Shown: one piece after another, positions 16,979 to 25,541 of the stretch
Layout of the letters: each line of letters begins with the position of its first letter
Position numbering within the stretch: position 1 is the first letter of the stretch
Program-made: the position numbers and the translations under genes
The notes under the pieces: generated by a model
Told to the model about the DNA's origin: nothing
The model's database searches: none
Seen by the model: the letters and a program-made list of their open reading frames with translations, nothing else
DNA from: PALSA-1006 sp964571195
Lineage (GTDB): Bacteria; Pseudomonadota; Gammaproteobacteria; Burkholderiales; Gallionellaceae
Reading direction: 5' to 3'
Assembly (NCBI GenBank): GCA_964571195.1
Contig: CAZNAD010000008.1
Location: 1 to 64,000 of the forward strand
Length of the DNA: 64,000 bases

Positions 16979-19900
16979 ATGTTGCGCATCCCTTTCATGG
17001 ATTATCGGAAAATAATGCCAAGAGATGTGACTCGTCGCCTAGTTCCGTTTATCGCAATATTTGGCGTGGTGTTGCTTCAGTACGCGTTGTTTTTTCACAA
17101 GCGGCTCCCCGCACATGATGCACTCTTCTCTTTCGAGATGTTTAGCAACTTGTATACCTCTCTTCTATATAACCAGGAAATTCCGCTCTGGTTGCCTTAC
17201 TACAACTACGGTGTCCCCAATATATATAGCCTTCTTTATGTTGCGCCAACGAGTTTCATCGTTGCGGTGGTTGGTTTGTTGGCAAAAAGCGAGAGTGTTC
17301 TGACGTTGTTCTATTCTTCGATATTGCTCGAAGAGTTTGTTTTTTTGGTTGGGGTGTATTTCCTTGCCCGCCGGTTATATACAAATATTAGAGTTGCTTG
17401 GTTTGTCACACTATCATGTGCGATGACAACCTTCCCCTTGTGGCAAATATATTTTGATTTTAGGTTGTATGTATGGTTGCCATATCTGCTTTACTTCGCG
17501 ATTAAATTTGCCGACAAGGGGGACATTAATTACCTCTTCGTTCTTGGCAGTGTTTTAATATTGTCGATGGTTGGGCAGGCGGGTTATTTCTTGCCCATGA
17601 TTGGAATTTATGTTGGCATATTTTTACTTACCTATGTTTGGGCTAATAACAAATCGTTTCGATTTGTCGAGCTATCTAGCATTTCCCGTCCTAGGACCTT
17701 GGCTTCTCTGGCAGTTCTTGCGCTGCTGTCTGGCTTATTCGGATGGCTGCAATATCATCAATTTGATGATCTATCGTTGTACGTACCCGGGAGAGAATTC
17801 AACTCTTTAAATGTTCCTAGAGATGTATTTCTTTCTTATGGCTTTAATCCGGACATAAGAAAATTCTTTGAATTCTTGTATGCGGTTCCTTCGAATATAG
17901 ATACCCGGTTTTTTATTGGATATCTCCCTTTGGTATTCGTTTTATACGCCTTGGTGTCTGTGGGGATGAGGAAATATATATCCTTCCTCGCTGTCGCTAT
18001 ATTTATAGTGGCACTGGCCTGTTCGCAGTTGACCCCTATCGCTCCAATGCTGTACGACATCATTCACCCCATACGAGTTTATCGGCATATAGGCTTATTG
18101 TTGGGCGTGGCGAAGTTAATGCTGGTTTTCATTGCTGGATTCGGTTTGGAGCATTTTTTATCCCGGCTTGGACGGACTAGATTCTCAATGCCTTGGTGGC
18201 GCTGGAAAAGACGTGCTTTTATCATCATTGCAACAACGGTGTTGTCGGCGATTGTGATATTGGACATATTTTTCTCCGGTGCTTTGCCATACGCTACCTA
18301 TAACATCCCCTTTATATCATCTCAACAGCTTCACTATGTAAGCTTTGCGGTATTGGCTTTACTCATTCTGCTGCTGATTGGCCGCGCTTCAGTGAACTTG
18401 AAATATCTTGCGCTAATCATCATCGTGCTCCACTCTTTTGAGATGTTAAGTTATCAAAATTATCTGTATTCTCTGCCGGATGTGTATCGACCAACTGTCA
18501 ATACTAGCATTTTCAATGCTCGTCCAATCACGTATCAGCCGATGCGCGCACGTGAGATTCCTCCAGAAATCAGCGAGTTGGATGCGAAGGTGAATGCGGG
18601 GGCGATTTACCGCATACACGATAGTTGGCTAAATTTTGATCCATGTTTCCCGAGATGGCGATCAGAATTTCGCACAAAGGCTGTGGATAGGATGTTACAT
18701 GCGTGGTATCCGGCGGATTCGAAAAGCATGGTTTGGCCATCGAATACAGAATCGTCGTTATGGCCGGTACTCGGTTGTGATGCCCCCAAGCTGAGATTCA
18801 TTGCAACACCCGACGCAGAGAGATTTTCTAATGGAGCGAATTCGTTAGTTATCGCCGATATCAATCGAACGATGTTTGATCGTGAATATATTGCAATTCC
18901 GCTTAAGGGGGAGGAGAGTTTTGTGAGGGGGGTATCCTTTTCCATTCTTGCGAAAATATCTTTTGCAAATGCGGCACGTAAATATGGTCCTTCCGATATT
19001 TCGTTGATTAGTCAGTCTGATAGCGAAGGCTCGGCTCCAAAGTGGTTCTTTTATATAAAGAAAATATCACCCGGGACGGTTTCCTTGGCTTGGCATGCAT
19101 GGGATGCCTCTTTAGGCCATCAAATTGATGCTGTAAGTGATCAGTTTGCTATTGATGGTGGGGTGCATCAAGTGGGATTGATCAAAGATGGGGGCAACTA
19201 TACGTTTATGTTGGATGGTGTACCAATAGGGGCATTTAAGTTTGCCTACCCCTTAAGTATTCCTCGCAGCGATATCAACCTGGGGGGGGTTAAGGACAAG
19301 GTTAAGCAGCCCTTTCCCGGAACTATAGACGAGGTGGCCGTATATGATTTTGGGCTGCCGCTAGGGAACATTCGCGAACTGTTCAATGATGGGCTAGTCG
19401 CGGATGTAAGTCCGAAAGGGAGGGGGCATCTAAGAGGATACTGGAAAAACGGTGGTGCGCAGCGTTGGGTTGATTTGTCCGGCTTCGGGCATGATGGCGT
19501 TATTGTGGATATCGCGGACGAGACTTCTGTTCCTGTGGTCAATCATGCACAGACGCTTCGCGAGGCGGAGGTCTTTCTGCAATCGAACCATTATTCGGAT
19601 GATGTCGTGTTGCGATGTACGGATGAATCCCCCAAGCCATGCTTGTTTTTGGTAAAACCTTCAAGAGTTGCCGCTGCGGTGCCGATAGAGGTACGTGAAA
19701 TGTCTAATAACAGGGTGCGATTGGGCATAAATGCGCATAATGAAGGGGGATGGTTGATATATGCAGATAGCTGGCACCGGGGTTGGCAGGCGTTTGTCGA
19801 CGGGAAAAGAACAGATATATTAGAGGCGGATCTTGGCTTCAAAGCGGTGAGGTTGGAGCCGGGGGAGCATGAGGTGTTTTTCCGATTTAGTAGTCCTTCC

Positions 19901-20017
19901 TACGCAAATGTTGTTTACGTGTTGTATATGTTGCTCTCTTCGCTGATGTTACTCGCTGTCTTGTTTTATATGATGCTCACTGGGCGAAAGCCGAATGAGG
20001 GCAGGGTGCTACTGTAA
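16979..20017 (+). CDS. Large YfhO/GT-C-like membrane protein with LamG-like domain
   Basis: A 1012-residue protein. About ten transmembrane helices fill residues ~20-500, with an acidic site in the first outer loop (PAHDALFSFE), as in YfhO-like and other GT-C polytopic proteins. Residues ~640-810 look like a LamG/concanavalin-type beta-sandwich (VSFSILAKIS, YTFMLDGVPIGAF, GTIDEVAVYDFGL). The segment WLIYADSWHRGWQAFVDGK with a single final helix (~970-995) is typical of the YfhO C-terminus. An AAGGA Shine-Dalgarno precedes ATG 16979. It could be a periplasmic glycosyltransferase or assembly protein using a lipid-linked sugar. An 8-G run at 19282-19289 lies inside the LamG part. Confidence 0.68.
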   Translation: MLRIPFMDYRKIMPRDVTRRLVPFIAIFGVVLLQYALFFHKRLPAHDALFSFEMFSNLYTSLLYNQEIPLWLPYYNYGVPNIYSLLYVAPTSFIVAVVGLLAKSESVLTLFYSSILLEEFVFLVGVYFLARRLYTNIRVAWFVTLSCAMTTFPLWQIYFDFRLYVWLPYLLYFAIKFADKGDINYLFVLGSVLILSMVGQAGYFLPMIGIYVGIFLLTYVWANNKSFRFVELSSISRPRTLASLAVLALLSGLFGWLQYHQFDDLSLYVPGREFNSLNVPRDVFLSYGFNPDIRKFFEFLYAVPSNIDTRFFIGYLPLVFVLYALVSVGMRKYISFLAVAIFIVALACSQLTPIAPMLYDIIHPIRVYRHIGLLLGVAKLMLVFIAGFGLEHFLSRLGRTRFSMPWWRWKRRAFIIIATTVLSAIVILDIFFSGALPYATYNIPFISSQQLHYVSFAVLALLILLLIGRASVNLKYLALIIIVLHSFEMLSYQNYLYSLPDVYRPTVNTSIFNARPITYQPMRAREIPPEISELDAKVNAGAIYRIHDSWLNFDPCFPRWRSEFRTKAVDRMLHAWYPADSKSMVWPSNTESSLWPVLGCDAPKLRFIATPDAERFSNGANSLVIADINRTMFDREYIAIPLKGEESFVRGVSFSILAKISFANAARKYGPSDISLISQSDSEGSAPKWFFYIKKISPGTVSLAWHAWDASLGHQIDAVSDQFAIDGGVHQVGLIKDGGNYTFMLDGVPIGAFKFAYPLSIPRSDINLGGVKDKVKQPFPGTIDEVAVYDFGLPLGNIRELFNDGLVADVSPKGRGHLRGYWKNGGAQRWVDLSGFGHDGVIVDIADETSVPVVNHAQTLREAEVFLQSNHYSDDVVLRCTDESPKPCLFLVKPSRVAAAVPIEVREMSNNRVRLGINAHNEGGWLIYADSWHRGWQAFVDGKRTDILEADLGFKAVRLEPGEHEVFFRFSSPSYANVVYVLYMLLSSLMLLAVLFYMMLTGRKPNEGRVLL

Positions 20018-20245
20018 GAAATGAGCTAAGTGGATGGTGTCCAGCCTCCAATCTCTTGGGGGGGCTTTATGATGGTGATGGGGTTTTATTGAGGAGCGTT
20101 CTTGATTATGGGGGCTGCTCAATATAGAATCCGCCTTTGTTCTATGATGTTTATTCGGCAACCGATTGGTTCGATGGCTGTTGCGTCTGAATTTAAGCGT
20201 CGGCTCAACATGTGAGAAAATTGCAATCCTACTGAGGTTATCCTA
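20018..20245. other. Intergenic leader before the heptose operon
   Basis: A 228-bp gap on the + strand. It contains a 7-G run (20058-20064) and an imperfect inverted repeat (TTGAGGAGC at 20089-20097 against GCTGCTCAA at 20114-20122, 8 of 9 matching). I see no convincing promoter boxes, small gene or terminator, but a promoter for the following long operon is expected here. Confidence 0.4.
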
Positions 20246-21784
20246 GTGTCCAGTCAACTTGATGTTCTTTTTATAAATCCAGATTCATCCGCTAAAGCTT
20301 ATCAAGGACTGGCCACTGTGTACTCTGCCATCGAGCCGCCTACGTGGTCGCTGTTGCTGGCGGAATCTTGTCGCTCGAAGGGTTTTGGGGTCGCCATCCT
20401 TGATTGTGACGCGGAGAGGTTGACTCTTGAGCAGTCCATCAAGCGGGTCGAGGAATCGCGCCCACGTTTGGTCGTTTTCGTAGTTTACGGGCAAAACCCG
20501 AACTCTGGCACGACCAGTATGATTGGAGCCTTGGCGATGGCGAAGGCGCTCAAAATGCACCATCCCGAATATTCGATTTGTTTCGTCGGGTCCCATACCA
20601 GCGCCTTGCCGATGGAGGTGTTGGCTTACGACTGCGTGGATATTGTATTGCTGAATGAGGGTGTGTACGCGCTACACAATCTACTCAAAAGTAATCTGGG
20701 TGACGACTTGCAGCATATCAAGGGTATTGGCTACAAGAAGCGCGGACCAGCCAATTTCCGTATGCCTACGTTCAATGCGCCACAGGGAGTGGTGCCGCAG
20801 GAGCGTATGGATATTGATCTGCCGGGTTATGCTTGGGATCTGTTGCCATATCGCGAAAAGCCGCTGGATCTATATCGCGCGCACTTTTGGCATGCGGAAT
20901 TCGATCATGGTAAACGCACACCTTTTGCGGCTATTTATACCTCGCTAGGCTGCAATTTCGGTTGTGATTTTTGCATGATTAACATTGTTAATCGCGTCGA
21001 CAATGGTGAAGATGTTAATGCTGGACACTCGCGCGGTATGCGTTTCTGGAGCCCGGAATGGGTGAGTCGTGAAATGCGTAAGTTGGCTAAGATGGGCGTG
21101 CGCACTTTGCGTATCAGCGACGAGATGTTCTTCCTCAATCGCAAATATTATGCACCTATCTTGCAAGAGGTGATTGATCAAGATTTCGGTTTCAACATGT
21201 GGACATATTCACGTGTCGACACGGTACGCAGGGATGCGCTCGATTTATTCAAGCGTGCGGGAGTTAATTGGCTGGCGCTGGGGGTAGAGGCGGGTAACCA
21301 ACTGGTGCGACAGGAGGTGTCCAAAGGCTCTTTTCAAGAGGTCAATATTCGCGAAGTTTGCAAGACTATTAATGATGCTGATATTAAAATCATCAGTAAT
21401 TACATTTTTGGCTTCCCCGAAGATACCATTGCGACGATGCAGGAGACGCTGGATCTCGCACTGGAGTTGAATACCGAGATGGCCAATATGTACCCTTGCC
21501 AGGCGCTGCCGGGCAGTCCGATGTACCACACGGCCAAGAAGAATGGCTGGGCATTGCCGGATTCTTACGAGGGGTATGCCTTCCTGTCGTACGAGAGTCA
21601 GCCGTTGCCTACCAAGCACGTAAGTGCGGCCGAGGTGTTGAAATTCCGTGACGAGGCTTGGCAGACATATTTCACCAATCCGGCCTATCTGTCCTTAGTC
21701 GAGCAGAAATTCGGCCTGACAGAAAGAAAAAATATCGAAGACATGGCGAGTATTCATCTCAAGCGCAAGATTCTAGGTGATTAA
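20246..21784 (+). CDS. B12-binding radical SAM protein
   Basis: A 512-residue protein with an N-terminal cobalamin-binding type domain (~1-170; includes VLLNEGVYALHNLL) and a radical SAM barrel whose cluster-binding motif is CNFGCDFC (C236, C240, C243), followed by GVEAGNQ, usual in the SAM-binding barrel. Start is GTG 20246 with a GAGG element nine bases upstream. B12-dependent radical SAM enzymes often methylate unactivated carbons or rearrange sugars. As first gene of a nucleotide-sugar operon it may C-methylate or otherwise modify the sugar or its lipid carrier. No classical DxHxxG cobalamin motif is seen, which is common in this class. Exact reaction unknown. Confidence 0.8.
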   Translation: MSSQLDVLFINPDSSAKAYQGLATVYSAIEPPTWSLLLAESCRSKGFGVAILDCDAERLTLEQSIKRVEESRPRLVVFVVYGQNPNSGTTSMIGALAMAKALKMHHPEYSICFVGSHTSALPMEVLAYDCVDIVLLNEGVYALHNLLKSNLGDDLQHIKGIGYKKRGPANFRMPTFNAPQGVVPQERMDIDLPGYAWDLLPYREKPLDLYRAHFWHAEFDHGKRTPFAAIYTSLGCNFGCDFCMINIVNRVDNGEDVNAGHSRGMRFWSPEWVSREMRKLAKMGVRTLRISDEMFFLNRKYYAPILQEVIDQDFGFNMWTYSRVDTVRRDALDLFKRAGVNWLALGVEAGNQLVRQEVSKGSFQEVNIREVCKTINDADIKIISNYIFGFPEDTIATMQETLDLALELNTEMANMYPCQALPGSPMYHTAKKNGWALPDSYEGYAFLSYESQPLPTKHVSAAEVLKFRDEAWQTYFTNPAYLSLVEQKFGLTERKNIEDMASIHLKRKILGD

Positions 21785-21789
21785 TAGAC

Positions 21790-22785
21790 ATGATCATTAC
21801 GCGCACTCCGTTCAGAATCTCGTTCTTTGGTGGTGGCACCGATTATCCCGGTTGGTATCGCGAGCATGGTGGTGCGGTATTGGCTACGACCATCGATAAA
21901 TACTGTTACATCACTTGCCGTCATCTGCCGCCGTTCTTCGAGTATAAACATCGTATCGTTTACTCGCGCATAGAGAATGCCGCGCACAATGATGCCGTGG
22001 AACATCCCGCAGTGCGCGCGGTGCTTAATTGGGCCAATGTTGCGGAAGGCTTGGAGATTCACCACGATGGCGATTTGCCAGCGCGTTCCGGTCTGGGGTC
22101 CAGTTCGGCATTCACCGTTGGTCTGGCTCATGCCTTATATGGCTTGCGCGGCCAGATGGTCAGTCAGGACACGCTGGCGAAAGATGCCATTCATATCGAG
22201 CAAAAGATCATAGGTGAAAACGTTGGTTCTCAGGATCAGGTATCTGCGGCATATGGTGGCCTGAATCGTATCGATTTTCATCGCGATGATACGTTCGATG
22301 TTTCGCCGATTATCTTGCCGGGGCATAGGCGTGAAGAGTTGCGTAGCCATTTGATGTTGTGTTTCACTGGATTCTCTCGTATCGCTGACGAGATTGCGAA
22401 ATCAAAAATCGATAACTTAAAGAAGCGGGAGACTGAGTTGAAGCGCATGCGCGAGATGGTGGATGAAGCCATAGCTATCCTTGCCGACGGCGCTGTTTCC
22501 ATTGATGAGTTCGGCAAGTTGCTTGATTTGAGCTGGAAATACAAGCGTAGCCTTTCGGATCGAGTATCGACGCCGGAAATTGATCAGATCTATGAGGAGG
22601 CGGTGCGCGCAGGTGCGATTGGCGGCAAGATCCTCGGTGCGGGCGGTGGCGGGTTCATGTTGTTGTTCGCAAAGCCGGAGAAGCAGGCGGCTATTCGTGA
22701 GCGCCTCAAGAATTTAGTGCATGTTACTTTCAATTTTGATGATTCGGGCAGCCGTGTCGTGTTGTACCAACCCAATGGGCTGTGA
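21790..22785 (+). CDS. GHMP kinase, D-glycero-D-manno-heptose-7-phosphate kinase type
   Basis: A 331-residue sugar kinase. The N-terminus ITRTPFRISFFGGGTDYPGW is the HddA-type signature, and the ATP loop reads SGLGSSSAF. HddA phosphorylates C1 of heptose-7-phosphate in the GDP-D-glycero-alpha-D-manno-heptose pathway. GmhA-like (27440), an HddC-like nucleotidyltransferase (26721) and GmhB (30952) lie downstream on the same strand, so all four standard steps are present. It follows the radical SAM gene by five bases. Confidence 0.85.
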   Translation: MIITRTPFRISFFGGGTDYPGWYREHGGAVLATTIDKYCYITCRHLPPFFEYKHRIVYSRIENAAHNDAVEHPAVRAVLNWANVAEGLEIHHDGDLPARSGLGSSSAFTVGLAHALYGLRGQMVSQDTLAKDAIHIEQKIIGENVGSQDQVSAAYGGLNRIDFHRDDTFDVSPIILPGHRREELRSHLMLCFTGFSRIADEIAKSKIDNLKKRETELKRMREMVDEAIAILADGAVSIDEFGKLLDLSWKYKRSLSDRVSTPEIDQIYEEAVRAGAIGGKILGAGGGGFMLLFAKPEKQAAIRERLKNLVHVTFNFDDSGSRVVLYQPNGL

Positions 22786-22788
22786 TTA

Positions 22789-23751
22789 ATGAATAAGACG
22801 GATAAGATTTATGTTGCCGGACATACCGGCCTGATTGGTTCGGCGATATTGCGCCGCCTGCAAAAAGACGGTTTCAGTAACCTGCTGTTGCCCACGCACG
22901 CGCAGTTGGATCTCACCGATGCCGTGGCGGTGGATGATTTTTTTGCAAAAAATACGCCAAAATATGTAGTGTTGGCCGCCGGTAGGGTGGGTGGCATCAT
23001 TGAGAACAAAACCTATCCGGCTGACTTCATGAACGCCAACTTGGCCATTCAGCTGAATGTGCTGAAGGCCGCCCATCGTGCAGGTGTGAGCAAGTTGTTG
23101 CTGTTCGCTTCCTCTTGTATGTATCCGCGCGAGTGTCCGCAGCCGATGGCGGAGACGGCGTTGCTGTCCGGTCAGCCTGAGCCGACCAGCATCGCCTATG
23201 CTATTTCCAAGTTGGCAGGTATGCAGATGTGCTTGGCCTACAATCAACAATACGGCGAACAGCGTTTTATTCCGGTGATTCCGAACAGTGCATTCGGCCC
23301 CAACGACAACTTTGATCCCAAGTCCGGACATGTACTTTCCTCGTTGATCCGCCGGTTCCACGAGGCGCGCGAGACCGGAGCCAAGAGCATCCTGTTGTGG
23401 GGAAGTGGTACGCCGCGTCGTGAGTTCATCCACACTGACGATATTGCCGATGCCTGCGTCGCTCTGCTTGCCGGGGAGACTGCCACACTGGAGTTGCCTT
23501 TGAATCTGGGTACGGGAAAAGATTTTTCCATCCGCGAGCTGGCTGAAGCTATTGCGCGCGTAATCGGCTATAGCGGAAGCATTGAATGGGATACCAGCAA
23601 GCCTGATGGTGCGCCAAGGAAGCTGCTAGACAGCAGTCGTCTGCGAGCTTTCGGCTGGAAGCCAGCCGTGAATTTTGAGGACGGCCTCAAGGAAACTTAC
23701 CAGTGGTATCTCGAGAATGCATTGAATACGGAGGTTGTGCATGAACGTTAA
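22789..23751 (+). CDS. GDP-L-fucose-synthase-like epimerase/reductase
   Basis: A 320-residue extended SDR of the GDP-fucose synthase family. It has VAGHTGLIGSAI at the N-terminus, FASSCMYPRECPQP around the catalytic Ser/Cys, and YAISK for the Y-x-x-x-K pair. These enzymes epimerise C3/C5 and reduce C4 of GDP-4-keto-6-deoxy sugars; ColC of the colitose pathway and the Campylobacter heptose reductases are relatives. In this GDP-heptose operon it likely handles a 4-keto-deoxyheptose or hexose. A second, more canonical copy is at 47660. Its 3' end overlaps the start of the transketolase N-subunit by 11 bases. Confidence 0.85.
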   Translation: MNKTDKIYVAGHTGLIGSAILRRLQKDGFSNLLLPTHAQLDLTDAVAVDDFFAKNTPKYVVLAAGRVGGIIENKTYPADFMNANLAIQLNVLKAAHRAGVSKLLLFASSCMYPRECPQPMAETALLSGQPEPTSIAYAISKLAGMQMCLAYNQQYGEQRFIPVIPNSAFGPNDNFDPKSGHVLSSLIRRFHEARETGAKSILLWGSGTPRREFIHTDDIADACVALLAGETATLELPLNLGTGKDFSIRELAEAIARVIGYSGSIEWDTSKPDGAPRKLLDSSRLRAFGWKPAVNFEDGLKETYQWYLENALNTEVVHER

Positions 23752-24559
23752 TTCTGTCGACCTGCGCAAAAAATCGCACTGGGTTTGGAGAGAGACCTTG
23801 GCAGTGCACCGCCGCGCTCCAGAGACCCGTTTGGCTTCGTCGCTTTCCTCGATAGATATCTTTGTGGCGCTCTACTATGGCGGCGTGTTGCGCTTCGATC
23901 CGGCACAGCCGCTGGACGAGCGTCGTGATCGCTGCATCATCAGTAAGGGGCACGGTTCAATCTGTATGTACCCCATCTTGGCGGATTTGGGTTATTTCCC
24001 GATGTCTGAGCTGCAGAAGGTTTGTCAAGCAGGCAGTTTTCTTGGCGGTATCCCTGACCCGGTGATTCCTGGCTACGAGACGGTCAATGGTTCTCTTGGG
24101 CACGGATTGGGTGTGGCGACGGGAATGGCATTCGGCCTGAAGCGCAAACGCAGTGATCGTAGCGTGTTCGTGGTGGTTGGCGATGGCGAGTTGCATGAAG
24201 GTGCAAACTGGGAGGCGATCATGTTTGCTTCGCAGCACAAGCTGGATAATCTGCATCTGATCGTTGATAACAATCAGATCAGTATGCTCGGTTATACCGA
24301 CGATATTATTAGTCATGACCCACTGGCCGGACGCCTGGCGGCTTTTGGTTGGGATTGCACGGAAGTCGACGGTCATGATGTCGTGGCCATGCAGACTGCG
24401 CTGTTGAAGATGAAGGCAAGTGCTTCGGGCAAGCCTAAGGCATTGATTGCGAGAACGCTGAAGGGGCATGGTGTCCCCGGTTTGGAGAATGCACCGCTTT
24501 CTCACATCATGAATCCTAAGCCTGAGCTGATCGACAGCCTGTTGGAGCAAAAACCATGA
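23741..24559 (+). CDS. Transketolase-like protein, N-terminal (ThDP-binding) subunit
   Basis: A 272-residue protein equal to the N-terminal third of transketolase. The thiamine diphosphate motif is present: GDGELHEG followed by VDNNQ. SKGHGSICMYPILADLG and PGYETVNGSLGHGLG are conserved transketolase segments. I start at ATG 23741 rather than the TTG two codons earlier. The matching C-terminal half is the next gene (ATGA overlap), so this is a split two-subunit enzyme. It could make sedoheptulose-7-phosphate for the heptose genes around it, or transfer a two-carbon unit to a keto-deoxy nucleotide sugar as proposed for some branched-sugar clusters. Confidence 0.88.
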   Translation: MNVNSVDLRKKSHWVWRETLAVHRRAPETRLASSLSSIDIFVALYYGGVLRFDPAQPLDERRDRCIISKGHGSICMYPILADLGYFPMSELQKVCQAGSFLGGIPDPVIPGYETVNGSLGHGLGVATGMAFGLKRKRSDRSVFVVVGDGELHEGANWEAIMFASQHKLDNLHLIVDNNQISMLGYTDDIISHDPLAGRLAAFGWDCTEVDGHDVVAMQTALLKMKASASGKPKALIARTLKGHGVPGLENAPLSHIMNPKPELIDSLLEQKP

Positions 24560-25515
24560 GTATCAAGCCCCTCGCGATGCGCGATGTACTGCTCGACCGT
24601 ATCTGGCGAGCGATGGCGGAAGATCAGAAGATATTCTTCGTTACCGCTGATTTTGGATCCCCGATATTGGACAAGATTCGAGCAGACTTTCCTGATCGTT
24701 TCGTCAATGTAGGGATTGCCGAGCAGAATTTGATCAACGTTTCGGCGGGGCTGGCGCTGGAGGGTTATACCGTGTTTGCTTATGCAATCGCGCCCTTCAT
24801 CACTATGCGTTGCTACGAGCAGATACGCGTCAGTCTGGCACTGCTCTCGGAAGTGCGCCCTATGAACGTCAACCTGATCGGCGTGGGCGCTGGTTACAGC
24901 TATGTTGTGTCGGGACCGACGCACCAGTGTTACGAGGACATCACCCTGATGCGCGCGCTGCCTAATTTCCGCGTGTTGTCGCCGGCCGATCATGTCAGCG
25001 CGGGTGCTTTGTTTGACCGTTGCGTGAACACACGCGGACCGAAGTATCTGCGTTTCGATGCTCAGCTTTTACCCGTGATTTATACGGAAGGCGCTCCGGA
25101 TTTGGAAACCGGTTTCCATGTGCACAGCAGCGGCAAGGATGTGTGTCTGCTGGCCACGGGATACATGTTGCATACCGCGCTCAAAGTGGCCGAAACGCTC
25201 AAGGCGGCAGGGCAGTCGGTCGGGGTCATCGACTTGTTCGATATCGCCAACTTCGCAGCGGACAAGCTGCAGGCGCAGCTTGCTGGATATGCGGGTATTG
25301 TTACGCTCGAAGAAGGCTTCCGTGGTCGCGGCGGAGTGGATTCCATGATGTTCGAATTCATCGCCAGACGCGGCCTGTCGGTGCGCATGCTCAACATCGG
25401 GGTCACGGGGGAATATCACTTTGAACTCGGCTCGCGCACCGAGCTTCATGAGCAGGTCGGTATCGGTCAGCAGGCGGTGTTGTCCAGCGTGACACAATTC
25501 ATTCAATCACTTTAA
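24556..25515 (+). CDS. Transketolase-like protein, C-terminal (pyrimidine-binding) subunit
   Basis: A 319-residue partner for the preceding gene. It carries the catalytic-Glu segment GIAEQNLINVSAGLALEG, which activates the thiamine ring, the YEQIRVSLAL segment, and a C-terminal transketolase domain (GVIDLFDIANF, TLEEGFRGRGG). Translation is coupled to the N-subunit by ATGA. The short, split form is typical of dedicated transketolases in sugar or secondary-metabolite clusters rather than the single-chain housekeeping enzyme. The next gene encodes a His-type PLP dehydratase, which could supply a keto-deoxy acceptor. Confidence 0.88.
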   Translation: MSIKPLAMRDVLLDRIWRAMAEDQKIFFVTADFGSPILDKIRADFPDRFVNVGIAEQNLINVSAGLALEGYTVFAYAIAPFITMRCYEQIRVSLALLSEVRPMNVNLIGVGAGYSYVVSGPTHQCYEDITLMRALPNFRVLSPADHVSAGALFDRCVNTRGPKYLRFDAQLLPVIYTEGAPDLETGFHVHSSGKDVCLLATGYMLHTALKVAETLKAAGQSVGVIDLFDIANFAADKLQAQLAGYAGIVTLEEGFRGRGGVDSMMFEFIARRGLSVRMLNIGVTGEYHFELGSRTELHEQVGIGQQAVLSSVTQFIQSL

Positions 25516-25541
25516 TCAACTTTAACTTTGGCGGGCATAAA

